Source: Benincasa hispida (taxonomy: Eukaryota; Streptophyta; Magnoliopsida; Cucurbitales; Cucurbitaceae). Taken from it: 64,000 bases of DNA. Made by a program: the position numbers and the translations under genes. Below, in pieces: positions 11,397 to 23,223 of this stretch (positions are counted from its first letter, which is position 1; every line of letters begins with the position of its first letter). Location of the stretch: assembly GCF_009727055.1 (NCBI RefSeq), contig NC_052359.1, positions 62,601,214 through 62,665,213 of the forward strand. Reading direction: 5' to 3'. The notes below the pieces were generated by a model that saw nothing but the letters and a program-made list of their open reading frames with translations, did no database searches and was not told the origin of the DNA.

Positions 11397-13072
11397 TGAT
11401 GACGTAAATTAGTGAACGCAATATTTGCGATGCATGTCTTAAGTTATGCATTTGTTCTCATGCGTTGGTGGTCATGCGTTAGAATGAAATGAAGGCGTTG
11501 ATCTCATATGTCATGACCATGTGTTCCTGTCACAAGTTTTCTTGTGCTCTCACCAAGAGAACGCAAGTTTCTCGGGTGATCCGAGGTCGACTCAGGGACT
11601 TGTAGCTAAATGGTATGCGATGATGTGTGTGCGGCGAAGAAATAAAATAATGATGAGGGTTATGAGCTAAGCACTACTCCTACTCCTAACTAACAGATTA
11701 AGCGGTAGAAGTATGACTGAGAGGTAGAGACATGGCAACGGTTGATGCGTAGTAAAATGCATGGAAAAATAGATAAAAATGTGAGGATGTCTTCACTGCA
11801 ACACTAATCTTACCCGCAAGGGTAACCCAGCCAACGCAAGCTATGCGATCATACTATACACACTTGATGTAGACACGTGCGATGTATATGCGATAGTGTT
11901 AAGAAGCCTATTTCTAAGCCTCTATATGACCACATACCACCATATCCTACTTAAAGGGTGCATACGTTGTGTAGTAGCAAACAGAGCTTATCTCTAAGTT
12001 CCCCATTCTTTCTTATGCGATCCAATCCGCTCTCTCGAGTCTTAGATTTGGTTTTTAGACTACTCTCCCAAGTATGCCTAAATGATGAATGATGCACTCA
12101 TAAGACAAGGTAATCACATAAACCTGTCTGACGTAAGATTATTCTTATCTCTAGTGAACACTTGCTTACATTGCTTAATGAGACCAACCACTTACCCTCC
12201 CAGGCAGTTAGTTGCTGCTGATTCTACTCATAGACAAGCATTGCGTCCGCTTATAGACAAGCATTGCTACAGCTCACACTAAGCAAATAAGGTTTTCTCA
12301 CAACACTCGTGCAACACACACCTCCTGGTGGTTTGCTACATGCTTCATATCCCTAATACGCATGATTAAGTATACGATACTCTAGCAATCTTACTCAGTG
12401 ATGCAATGAAAGTAAAGGATGCTAAGTAAATGAAGATGGAGATGGAATCAAAGGAAAATACAGAAATACATTGATCACAAAATGTATTAATTCCTTAAGC
12501 AAAAATGTAATACAATACAAAGAAAGAAGAGAAATGGAGGGGGCCAGCTGGAAGCAATGTGTTGCTTCTAGCAGATGTGTGTCAAGGCTGCCGGTGGTGC
12601 CATGGATGGGCGGTGGAGCAGACTCTCTCGAGCTCTAACTCTGGCGAAGGCTCCGGTCGTCACTTGGAATGATTGAGGGGATGAAGAACTCTCAAGCTAT
12701 CTTCTCACCCTTTGGTCTGGATCACAAGGATCCACCCGAAGGTAGAAACTTGGATGATTTGAAATTCTACTCATCGGTTTCTATTTATAGAGCTTGATCG
12801 CCGACAGCATTTATAGACCTGCTCTGAATCTTACACTCGCGGTGCGATGATCCTTTTCTGAATCTCTATTGCTAACGGCGTGGTAGGTGAAATGTTAACA
12901 TCATCTTTTGATACTCCCGAGATATGTGTTCATGTTTGCATTCCACCAACCTTGCGGTCATCCATTCTATTATGGTTATCATTTTGTAGCTGCAATCTCT
13001 CGCATGACCGTATTTTGCTTGACGACCACAACTTCTATGCGATGGCCGTATGCGGTTGATGGCTACAACATG
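11397..13072 (-). mobile_element. Athila-type 5' LTR (minus strand), 5' end missing
   Basis: On the minus strand it ends ...TACGTCATCA at 11397, next to the primer site. A TATA box is at 12783-12789 (minus strand), with a leader to its left rich in 'tctcgag' and 'atgcga' words like the other Athila LTRs. The far end stops at 13072 against copia reverse-transcriptase sequence and lacks the TGATRAC hairpin start, so the first ~290 bases are gone. It pairs best with the 3' LTR remnant at 5246-5755. Confidence 0.75.
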
Positions 13073-13929
13073 AGGAAACTTTCTCACCTATTGTCATGCT
13101 CAAGTCTATCAAGATACTTCTGTCCATAACCACATTTAATGATTATGAGATATGGCAAAAGGACGTCAATACTGCCTTTCTTAATGGTAATCTTGAGGAG
13201 ACCATCTCATGACTCAACTAGAGGGGTTCGTAGTTCTAGATCAGAGCAAAGAGTTTGCAACTTAATAGGTCCATTTATGGCTGAAACAAACATCTAGATC
13301 ATGGAACATTAGATTAACACTGCGGTCAAGTCCTTTGGCTTTGATCAAAACGTTGATCACTAGACGGCGGTCAAGACGATCCTCAAGTATCTTCGAGAGA
13401 ATGAAAGACTACATGCTCGTGTATGGAGATAAGGATCTGATCCTTACAGGATGCACAGACTCTAACTTTCAGACCAATAGAGATTCTCGTAAATCGACAT
13501 CGGGGTTAGTGTTCACTCTGGACGAAGGGGATGTAGTGTGGCGAAGCATCAAGCAAGGATGCATCCCAGACTCCACTATGGAAGCCGAATACGTAGCCGC
13601 TTGTGAAGCAGCTAAGAAGGCTGTTTGGCTGAGAAAATTCCTTACAGATTTGGAAGTTGTTCCAAATATGGATTTTCCAATCACTCTCTATTGTGATAAT
13701 AGCAGGGCTATGGCAAATTCGAAGGAGCCTTAGAGTCATCATCGAGGCAATCATATAGAGCAAAAATACCACTTGATCAGGGAGATTGTGCATCGCGGTG
13801 ATGTGATAGTCACTAAGATCGCGTCGGAGCACAACATTGTTGATCCCTTTACAAAGGCTTTCACGGCTAAAGTGTTCGAGGGTCACCTGGAGAGTTTGGG
13901 TCTGCAGGACATGCGACATCTTGTCTAGG
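13073..13929 (+). pseudogene. Ty1/copia pol 3' end (RT scrap and RNase H)
   Basis: The RT part reads EETFSPIVMLKSIKILL and then WQKDVNTAFLNGNLEE, the copia RT signature region. An internal deletion near 13340 joins it to the RT/RNase H linker (KDYMLVYGD). RNase H follows with DSRKSTSGLVF, STMEAEYVAACEA and LYCDNS, ending ...VDPFTKAF...GHLESLGL at about 13920. The Asp and Glu in these motifs are retained. A stop near 13733 and frameshifts make it non-functional. RNase H would remove RNA during reverse transcription. The polypurine tract and LTR follow at once. Confidence 0.88.
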
Positions 13930-14025
13930 GCAACTGGAAGATGATACTGGGGTATGCCCTAGTTTATTGTATATTGTACATGTATTTTTCTTTTATTGTA
14001 CATTAGTCTCCCAAGGCATTAGGAC

Positions 14026-14036
14026 AAGTGGGAGAT
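14026..14036 (+). other. Polypurine tract of the copia element
   Basis: aagtgggagat immediately before the LTR start (TGTTAGGATTGG, 14037). This is the usual copia form and position. Confidence 0.75.
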
Positions 14037-14826
14037 TGTTAGGATTGGTGTCCTAATTCTCTCGGAGTCTCGTTGTTTGTAATATATACATATTGTTATG
14101 AATAAAATAAGAGTTATTTCATTCTAGCATTGGCATTTACTCATATCCAATAAACAAAGCTCCATGGTTATAGTATGTAAACTTAAGCATGTATATGAGA
14201 TATACAAGTGGATCATGCCTTAAGCGATAACCTAAATAGGTCTATAGTATAAGGATTAAGGTAGGATACCTGATCCTGGTGACACTACGGATATGGCCCG
14301 CTTTGTAGAGGTTTGCAAGTGTTGTGAACTACTACATATGGTAGATCCTAACCATTCATGTGGAGAAATACGAGCGGGGGTGTACATACAAAGAGTTTGT
14401 ATAAGACCGGACCACGAGATGATTTGTCTCTGTATATAACGTTGTTGATACTAGAGACTTACATCTCACCTAAACGACCATAGGTGACATGACCTCAATC
14501 CTAAGTGTTTTGGGAACTCCTGCCTTTGAGGGTGGTCCATTGATTAGTATGGGTGAGAGTGGCCAGATTGCCAACTCAACATACCTACCTTTTTGGGGAC
14601 CTATCTGATATGGGAGCTGAGAACTTAGTTACACAAGATGGAATTCACTCATTCCCCAAAGCAGGGGTAAGTAGATAGATTACTCCCTTAAGGGCTGATT
14701 TCGAGGCTTGAACATAGTGGCCACAGCTTCTCTTTGGAAGAGAGGACTCAGTCATAGTAAGACTATGACTTATGTTCATTAGAGGAATTAGTGGTACTTA
14801 AGGAGTTAGATGTAACTACAGGGCAA
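14037..14826 (+). mobile_element. Copia LTR (long family), first part
   Basis: The LTR begins TGTTAGGATTGG and is colinear with the uninterrupted solo LTR at 40314-42407: 'catgtatatgagatatacaagtggatcatg', 'acactacggatatggcc', 'agagtttgtataagacc', 'gcaggggtaagtagatagat'. At 14826 it is broken in the middle of '...actacagggca' by an Athila-type element and resumes at 25492. The two parts total ~2.12 kb, against 2.09 kb for the solo copy. Confidence 0.88.
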
Positions 14827-16320
14827 TGATAACTGGTAGAAATACAAGTTATTACAACTCAATTTAGTAAAACAATGAGAGAAAGCGATGATAAAATAGG
14901 CAATATCATGTCTGAAAGCGCCAAACTAAAAGGAATTGCGACCGCTAATGCTCATCACATAAAAGTAGTTAATTTACATATTTTCTGCAGGTACAATGCG
15001 ATGGCGCATATGAAATTTCTATCCAAAGGCACAATGTGACTGCGCGCTTGAAGTTGCAATTGTAAGTCATGTGATCATCAGAAGTTTCTTAAAATCATAA
15101 AAGACCTCGCATCAAGGTGACAACATAATAAATCATGATGGGACGTAAAGCTGATAACGGTCGATTCCGAATTCAGTTGACAAGCCATTAAAAACCATAC
15201 TGTAGCAAGTACATTGAACTTTCAGTGACTTTTAAACGGCGCAACAGAGTAGGGAAATTAATGTCGCCCATCATTGCAATCATTTGTAAGAAAAGCTGCT
15301 ACACCTTGAAATCTATAAATACTGAATGCCACCAGTGAGAGAGGGATCCACACACATACACATACATATACATAAAGAACGGAGAGAGCAAGGAGACGAG
15401 GCGGAACTGAGAGGAATCGCTCCCGGACAGATCGAGAGACTGCTGGAAAGCAATACAAAGGAGAGAAGGCCAACCCTTGCGAGAGCAAGAATCCACAACT
15501 AGAACAGAGTTGGAGTGATAAAGAGCAGTGTAAAAGGCCACGGGAAGCAAGACATTGCTTACCAGGTCAAGACATTGCTTACCGGGTTTGTTATCTCTCA
15601 AATCGATTTGTTATTTTGTATTCAGCACTTCATTTGCAGAAAATGGAAACTTTATTTCGATTTATGTTCAATCTCTCCACACTATGCATGAGTAACTAAA
15701 TTTCTAAATGGGTTGAGAAGTACTTAGCTAGCATGACTTAATATATGCCTTTTATGCAATCATCTTGTCTTATGTGTGCATCATGCACCCTTTAGATGTA
15801 CTTGAGAGAGTAGTCTAAAGATAGAATCTAGGCTTGAGAGAGTCAAATTAGATCGCATAAGTAAGAGTAGAAACTTAGAAATAAGTTTTATCGACTGTTT
15901 TGCATATACATCGCATGCGTCCTAGAAATAGGAATTGTGGCATTCTGCATTGAGAAATATAGTATTGATATTTGTGTATAGCTTGATCGCATAACTTGTG
16001 CACAATCTTAGGAAATGTTAGCTAAATCCCGTCTCAACCCTTTCATCGCATACTTATTGTAACTCTACGCTTTCATCACTCCGCGTTCAACTCCGTCACA
16101 TAGGAAAATCTAAATCAAAACATCATCCACTTCTTTTTCACCACTGCAATAGAATCAAAGAGTCTGTCGCATATCTATTTAGTAGTCCATGTGTTCGACC
16201 CTGGACTTACCAGGAACCTAAGAAGGATTTTACTTGGGCTTTGTTAAGAAAATTTGCATGACCATCGCATAACTCACATCATCGCATACTCACACCATCG
16301 CATCATAATTCTACGCATCA
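14827..16320 (+). mobile_element. 5' LTR of nested Athila-type element
   Basis: It starts TGATAACTGGTAGAAATAC and ends ...CTACGCATCA, 1494 bp. The TATA box is TATAAAT at 15314-15320. The leader downstream holds 'gagagagcaaggagacgag' and ends with 'gttcgaccctggacttaccagg', a block shared by all the related LTRs. GGGCA flanks the element on the left (14821-14825, one extra A) and on the right (25492-25496), consistent with a 5-bp target duplication. Confidence 0.88.
15314..15320 (+). promoter_or_regulatory. TATA box of the Athila-type 5' LTR
   Basis: TATAAAT in the context 'aatctataaatac'. Equivalent boxes occur at 21009, 21935, 23166, 23207 and 62135, and on the minus strand at 12783-12789, at matching places in the other LTRs of this group. 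Confidence 0.65.
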
Positions 16321-16326
16321 AGTTTT

Positions 16327-16344
16327 TGGCATCGTTGTCAGGGA
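16327..16344 (+). other. Worn tRNA-Asp primer-binding site
   Basis: tggcatcgttgtcaggga starts six bases after the LTR end. It differs from the tRNA-Asp complement only by C-to-T and G-to-A changes, as expected from methylation decay. Confidence 0.7.
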
Positions 16345-16542
16345 CTACGGTATAGATTGCGCTAACATCAAACCTCTTTGATCTTTGCAGCTTTCGACCT
16401 CTGTTGCATTGCCATTCCTTCAGTAAAGGAAGAAGCAAGCGTCGCAGGACACCCTCCTGAGCCCAACTACGACCCAGAGATCGAAAGAACATTTCGCATA
16501 AGACAGAAAAACACACGTAGACAACAAGGAAGAACTCACAGA

Positions 16543-18125
16543 ATGGCTGAACAACCTGAAGAATGAGCCATAAATGAAAACAACATAATGGCAAATCCTA
16601 TCCTACTAGCAAATGATCGCAATAGACCCATCCGGGACTATGCATCACCAAACTTGTATGATTTCTCTCCAAGAATCATGAGACCAGCATTGGATGGATC
16701 AGGTTCGAGATGAAGCCAGTAATGTTACAAATGATACAAACAGCAGGACAGTTCGGAGGACGGCGTGGTGAAGATCTGCATGCCCATCTACGAAGCTTCA
16801 TTGAAATTTGTAACACTTTTGTGTTCCCTAATATCTCCGTAGAGGTGAAGATCTACACGCCTATCTACGAAGCTTCATTGAAATTTGTAACACTTTTGTG
16901 TTCCCTAATATCTCCGCAGAAGAGGTTCGACTCATGCTATTTCCATTTTCACTATGTGATAAAGCAGGAAAATGAGCATACTCCCTCGAACCAGGAGAGA
17001 TAACTTCATGGGAGCAAGTTGTGAAGAAGTTTATGAAGAAGTATTTCCCTCTTATAGAGAATGTTAGAAGGAGGAAATTGATCACCAATTTTAAACAAGA
17101 AGAAGATGAATCGCTCAATGACACGTGGGCGAGATTCAAGAGACTAGTGTGCGATTGCCCACACAATGGATTGTCGGATTGCCTCCAAATGGAGATTTTC
17201 TATCATGGATTAAATTTTGCATCGCAAACAGCTACCAATGCGATAGCAGCAAAAGGTCTACTGGACAAAACATATGATGAGGCAAAGAACATTCTTGATC
17301 GCATCTCGAAAAACCACGAAGATTGGTAAGAAAGCGATCAAAGAGAAAAACCCAGAGAAGGTAATGCAAGTAATGGTGCCATCACATCATTGCAAAATCA
17401 GATCAATGTGATGATAAATTTATTACAGGGCATCACAATAAAGAATCCCGGAATGCAAAGAGGGCAAGTCAATGCAATAGAACAGACAAGCACCAATTGT
17501 GCTACATGTGAAGAATCGCATTCGGTTGAAGTGTCCACGAAATCCGCAGTCAATCTATGTCAAGAACAACCCTTTTTCAAACACGTGTAAACCCGGGTGG
17601 CAAAACCACCCAAATTTTGCTTGGAAAAATAACCAACAACAAGGTTGTCAACCCATGGCGCAAAGAGAAGGACCACCAGGATTTTTCCAAAGAATTAACG
17701 GTCAATAGCAACAACAAGCCAGCAGCTATCAAACACCACCATCATCCTCTCTGGAGAATTTGTTAAAACAATACATCAAAAAAAATGAAACAGACCTCCA
17801 GAGCCAAGCGACATCCATCCGCAATTTAGAAATCCAAATAGGACAAATTGTGGAAGAGCTGAAAAACATACCACAGGGGACACTGCCTAGCTCAACTGAG
17901 CTCCCACGTAACTCGAGGAATACAGGGGAAGAACAATGCCTAGCAGTCACCCTGAGAAGTGGAAAGGCGACGGTGGAATTTAGGAAGGAGCCTAGCAGGA
18001 CCAATTCAAATGCGATGGAATCAAAGAAACCGTTGACACAAACTGAGTCAGAGGAGCCCGAGATTATGGAACCTGAAGATGCGATCACCTTTAAGCCTCC
18101 AGACCATGGAACAGTGAAAGTATAG
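16543..18125 (+). pseudogene. Athila-type Gag, broken
   Basis: It starts at the ATG at 16543 (MAEQPEE, then a stop) and continues with NDRNRPIRDY, typical of Athila Gag starts. The best-kept part is 17021-17329: WARFKRLVCDCPHNGLSD, MEIFYHGLNFASQT and KTYDEAKNILDRIS, the retrotransposon Gag domain. A lysine- and glutamate-rich linker (17760-18125) leads to the protease. Gag forms the particle that packages element RNA. A 77-bp tandem duplication at 16767-16920 (not a multiple of three) and several stops break the frame. Confidence 0.82.
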
Positions 18126-19022
18126 CTACCTCCATTCCCTCAAAGATTGAAAAATAAGCAAAACAATGAAGGTCAGTATCGTCGCTTCCTGGAAATATTG
18201 AAATAACTACACATCAATATTCCATTTACAGAGGCGATAGAGCAGATGTCGGTATATGCCAAGCTTTTGAAGGATATGGTTTCGAAGAAGAGAAGCACAG
18301 GAAAAATCACCATGGTGGCATTAACGCAAGAATCAAACACTATAATCCTACCGAAGATGCGCGACCCAAGCAACTTTACAATACCCTGCTCAATAGGAGG
18401 GATCTACATTGCTCAAGTATTATGCGATCTTGGGGCAAGCATAAACTTAATGCCCCTTTCAATCTTCAAACAATTGAATGTAGGTCAGCTGACACCCACA
18501 ACGATGACTCTTCAGCTTGCAGATAGGTCCCTGGTACACCTTGAAGGAAAATTGAAGGATGTCTTGGTCACAATCAACAAATTCATTCTACCTGCAGACT
18601 TCATCACTCTAGATTATGAAGTGGATACAGATGTGCCAATCATATTGAGACAACCATTCTTGTCTACTGGTCGTCCTCAAATAGATATGCACAAGGGAGA
18701 AATCACAATGAGCATCAATGCAAAGAAGCTTAGGTTTAATATTATCAAGGCAATGAAGTCCCTAGAAGATGAAGGCTTATCAGATTCCGACGATGACCAC
18801 ACTTGCGTTGAAGATGGGGAGTCCGAGGAAGAAAATGAAGAAAGAGAGGACGGGACAACATCCTTAGAAACCTGCCATGCAATAACAAAGACGGTGAACA
18901 ATGAGGAAAAGTTGAAATTGAATGAAGAAAGAAAAACACAGAAACCCTCCTTAGAGCAACCACTTATACTGGAGCTGAAAAACTTCACCAAATCACTTGA
19001 AGTACGTTTTCCTTGGCCATAA
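18126..19022 (+). pseudogene. Athila-type aspartic protease, with start of RT linker
   Basis: The frame 18246-19022 is open for 258 residues. It shows LKDMVSKKR, then CDLGASINLMPLSIF with the retroviral-type active-site Asp in D-L-G-A-S. ADRSLVHLEGKLKDVLV, VPIILRQPFLSTGRPQID and an acidic linker follow. The protease matures Gag-Pol. It is the longest intact domain of this element. It continues (out of frame) into LPIIISSTL-like sequence, the usual run-up to reverse transcriptase, and then breaks. Confidence 0.85.
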
Positions 19023-19260
19023 CGAAACCTTGCCAATTATCATATCCTCTACGTTACTAGAAGAAAAAGAAACTGTGCTGCTCAGTATTCTGAAGAAATA
19101 TATTAGAGCAATCTGATGGACGCTTGCAAATATTAGAGGCTATAACCAGATTATGATCGCACCAGAGGATCAAGAAAAGGAGAGAAAAGCTTCGTGGACC
19201 TGAGAAAGCTAGAATGAAGAAGAAACGTGTAGTCCCTGCATTGATAAGCGACACACATTC
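19023..19260 (+). pseudogene. Reverse transcriptase deletion junction
   Basis: The RT entry (WTLANIRG-like, near 19118-19140) is joined directly to YNQIMIAPEDQEK (about 19140-19178), which in full-length relatives lies well downstream in RT. What follows (ESQNEEET, KRHTF) is no longer RT. The remaining RT, RNase H and integrase are missing, so the element could only move with proteins supplied by another element. Confidence 0.6.
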
Positions 19261-20515
19261 ATCAGGGACGAAGTATATCCTTTTTTTAAGTATCCTTTTG
19301 TTATTTTTCTTTCATGAATCTATCTTAATTTTTGCATGATTACTACTCTTTATAATTGCCAACTCTTTCTTTCATACCTTTTATCCTATGGGCATTTATC
19401 ACACTGATCATAGTAAATGATTGCGATGGAGCAATGCAATAACCTTACATACGCGATCGGTTCGATCAGCCCATCGCAATCAAAGAATCAGCCCACCACA
19501 GGAAAGGATGCAACAAAAAATGATGCGGGCGACAAAGCAAATTTGGGGGTTGTGTCTTTCCTTGCCTCATCTTATTTCAATTTTGCACTTCTCGCATCTC
19601 AATTTAATATTGTTGAATTCTACTATCGCATCCTCTTTAGTTTGACTCAATCTTGAATTTTTTATTACTTTATTTGGTCGTCGCATTCACCTCGTGCCAA
19701 TTATGACTTCAATGATGAAATTCATGCCTTTGTTTCTTACCGCATGTACTAGAGTCAGATTAATTTTAGGACAATCGATTCATGAAACATTTCTAAAATT
19801 TAGCGGTCTACCAGCTTTCCTTCAAAACTATTTTTACGAAATTTCCTAAGTCCATCGCATGATTTATTCTGTCTCTCAGCAATGAGGACATTGTTGTGTG
19901 TTAAATTTGGGGGTCTAGTAATGTTATTTTCAACCTTGTTACTTTTAGAAATTCGATTTAAAAAAAATTATATAACGTTGAGATCAGATCCTACTTGTAG
20001 TTGGATATTCGCATGACACCCGTGGGGGCAAGCCAAAATGAAGGTGGGAATCGTAATCAACGCAGAAACCAAGTGATCACAATTCCGCTGCCGAATAAAG
20101 AGATGGGCATGAGTTTTGACTAAGAAAGAGCGCCTTGATCATGGTTGGATGTCTGCATGACACTCGTGGGGGCAAGAAAAAATGAAGGCTAGGCACTCGG
20201 ATCAGCGCAAGATCATAAAACGAATATCTGAATCGTGCAAGGGTCAAAATCACTTGAACATCCCGATTTACGAAAGTTTGAAATAAATCATGCGTTGTCT
20301 TGGAAACGAGTAAAGTTTTTTTGAAGGTTAAGCTTGAGGTCCCTAAAGATTAGAAATATTTTAGGAAGAGATCAGGATAGAAATTAAAAAGGCATTGGTT
20401 CATGAAATTTGAATAAGGCACCTTGAGAAGTCTAGGAAGGGTAAAGGCGGTTGAATTTTTAAAGAAAATATTTAGTTTATGCTTGAGGAAAAGCATTGTT
20501 TTAAATTTGGGGGTG
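19261..20515 (+). mobile_element. 3' non-coding region and polypurine tract of the Athila-type element
   Basis: No domain is visible. There are two polypurine-like tracts: ttaaatttgggggtc at about 19903 and the functional-looking tttaaatttgggggtg at 20500-20515, abutting the 3' LTR. Two copies of a conserved box, GTTGGAT..CGCATGACA...GTGGGGGCAAG, lie at 20000-20032 and 20144-20176. Confidence 0.7.
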
Positions 20516-21513
20516 TGATAATTGGTAGAAATACAAGTTATTACAGCTTAATTTAGTAAAATAATGAGAGAAAGCGATGATAAAATAGGCAATATCATGT
20601 CTGAAAGCACCAAACTGAAAAGAATTGCGATCGCTAATGCTCATCACATAAAGGCAATTAATTACCTATTTTTTGTAGGTACAATGCGATGGCGCATATG
20701 AAATTGTGATCCAAGGGCACAATGCGACTGCGCGCTTGAAGTTGCGATCTCAAGTCATGCGATCGTGAGAAGTTTCTTAAAAAGTGATCGCATAAAAGAC
20801 CTCGCATCAAGGTGACAGCATAATAAATCATGATAGGATGTAAAGCTGATAACGATCGATTCCAAATTCAGTTGACAAGCCGTTAAAAGCCATACTGTAG
20901 CAAGTACATTGAACTTTTGGTGACTTTTAAACGACACAATAGAGTAGGGAAATTAATGCCGCCCATCATTGCAATCATTTATAAGAAAAGCTACTGCACC
21001 TTGAAATCTATAAATACCAAATGCCACCAGTGAGAAAGGGATCCACGCACATACATATACATATACATAGAGAATGGAGAGAGCAAGAAGACGAGTGATA
21101 ACGGGCAGAAATGCACGTTATTACAGCGCAAAGTTATAAAACAATGCAGGATTGCGTTGATAAAAATATACAATATTGCGTCCAAAAGTATTAAGTTCAC
21201 AACATTGCGATCGCATGCATCCATCACATTAAAATAGCTAACTTATGTATTTTTGTGCAGAAAATGCATTGACACAAGGCAGAGATGCGATCCAAAGAAA
21301 TTAACGTCTGAGCGCATTAAGAGATTGTGTTAACGCAAGGCTATGCGATTATTTGCGCTCGTGAATATTTTCTCGAGAAGGTTGTCGCATAGAGCCGGCG
21401 CATCATGGTGGGCGCATCTAGGTGAAAAGCGTAATAAATCACGATGGGACAGAAAGCTGGTGACGGTCGATTCCGAATTAAGTTGACAAGCCGTTAACGA
21501 CCTACTGTAGCAA

Positions 21514-23054
21514 TGATAACTTCTAGAAATACAAGCTATTGTGGCTCAAAAGTTGGAACAATTAGGGTCTTTAATGATAAAATCTCAACATTTTTAGAGA
21601 AAACACATGGAATTACTCGAACACTATCAAACTCATGCAAAAGAATGTTTATTGCTAAAATACTGCGGCACTAACGCATGATATTGCAGGATCTCAACAA
21701 AAGGCTAACACATGATTAAGAAAAGTGTCGCAGGCAAAGTCTAACGTATGGGGCATGCGTTGGAGGGATTCAATGCAAGGAAGATTCATTGATTTAGGCT
21801 GTTTGTGTCAAATCACCACTTGCAAGGATGGGCAACTCCAGAGCGCGGAGTCTGAAAAGCATCTGAGTGTCACGGGGCTGACCAGGGTATGGAATTTAAT
21901 GTTGCCCATCATCAAGTTGGAGAAGACCGATGCCTATAAATAGAAGAAATCCCACCAGATGGAATAAGTTTTTCTTGAGAGTTATTCAGTCAGAGCTTAG
22001 TTTAGAATCTTAGATCCTTAGAGCTGTGCTGTGGTGCCGAGAAGAACAAGAGGGAAGAGAACCACCACCATTGCCGATCAAGGAGCGGAGGAAGCTGAGC
22101 TCGAGAGAGACATTTCTTCCAATTCTTCCACAAGTGGTTGTACACGACTAGAATTGAGCCAAAAAGGACAAGAGATTGTACTCTATGGCTTGACTCCTTT
22201 CATTTCATTTTACTTATCGCTTTCATCTTCTTATTTGATTAAGTATTGGTTTTTTAAAGACAGTCAGTTTCTTTATAAATTCTCATGTTTGATCTATCAT
22301 ACATTGCCATTGTTTATTTCTTGCTTATGTTGGATGCGTCTATAACTTCATGCAAAATTCCATTTCAAACGCTTAAGCCAACTAAATCAATTGGTAAAAG
22401 CATCTTTAGCTTAAACTATTCGAGAGAATAAGTAAGCCAACATCAAGTTAGAAACACTTAGTACATCTAAAGATAGACGCACTGGTGTTTTATTGCATCC
22501 TGTGTTTGACGCATACATTCTAGAAACAGGTATTATATGATATTTGCATTAAGAAGTGTCGAATAGAGTCTAACGCATAAACGGAGATAAACAAGTCATC
22601 TCATTCGCTTTATATTCTTGTTTGTGTACATCCAACTTAGATGGACGCATATCATTTGCTTCAAACTCCATTTTCAAATGACCTATCATTCTCTACTCGA
22701 CCTTTTTGTATCTTCTTGCCCACACACACAACAGCTTAGTGTAAATAACTCATTTCTACATACACTTAGGATATCTCTACAACAGTTACAACGCAAGGTC
22801 TGCGTTGGCTAATCTGAATCCCTGAGTTCGACCCTGGACTTACCAGGAACCTAAGTTGGATTTATACTTGGATCTGATTTAGGAAAACTTGAACGTCAAT
22901 AGAGGAATGTCATGCGTCCTGTTGTACATCACTAACACATCAACGCGTTACTAACGCATCATAAACGCATCAATGCATCATTCATAATTACACTTATTTT
23001 GCCAATTATTTTATACAATGCACTCCTAAGCTTGAATCACGAAATCAACGAACA
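21514..23054 (+). mobile_element. Solo Athila-type LTR, innermost layer
   Basis: It starts TGATAACTTCTAGAAATAC and ends ...CAACGAACA, with perfect AGCAA target duplications at 21509-21513 and 23055-23059. Joining the flanks restores 'ctgtagcaagtacac', the sequence seen in the related LTRs at 15200 and 20900. TATAAAT is at 21935-21941. 1541 bp, no internal region, therefore a solo LTR. Confidence 0.9.
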
Positions 23055-23141
23055 AGCAAGTACACTCAACTTTTCGGTGACAAATATTCTGCGCATCTAA
23101 TAGAGAATTAATGCCATCCCATCAGTGCAATCATAAGAGAG

Positions 23142-23223
23142 AAGAAGCTTTTCACCCCGAAGCTCTATAAATACCGAAGACCAAGAAGCTTTTCACCCCG
23201 AAGCTCTATAAATACCGAAGACC
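23142..23223 (+). promoter_or_regulatory. Tandemly duplicated TATA region (2 x 41 bp)
   Basis: Two identical 41-bp units, each with 'aagaagcttttcacc' and 'gaagctctataaatacc'. The TATAAAT boxes are at 23166-23172 and 23207-23213. Related LTRs have one box here. Confidence 0.75.

Noticed and set aside
15258..15601. Overlapping minus-strand frames with Cys-rich and hydrophobic stretches
   Set aside because: They lie in the transcribed leader of an LTR on the opposite strand, overlap in two frames, and recur as a broken copy at 21.0 kb.
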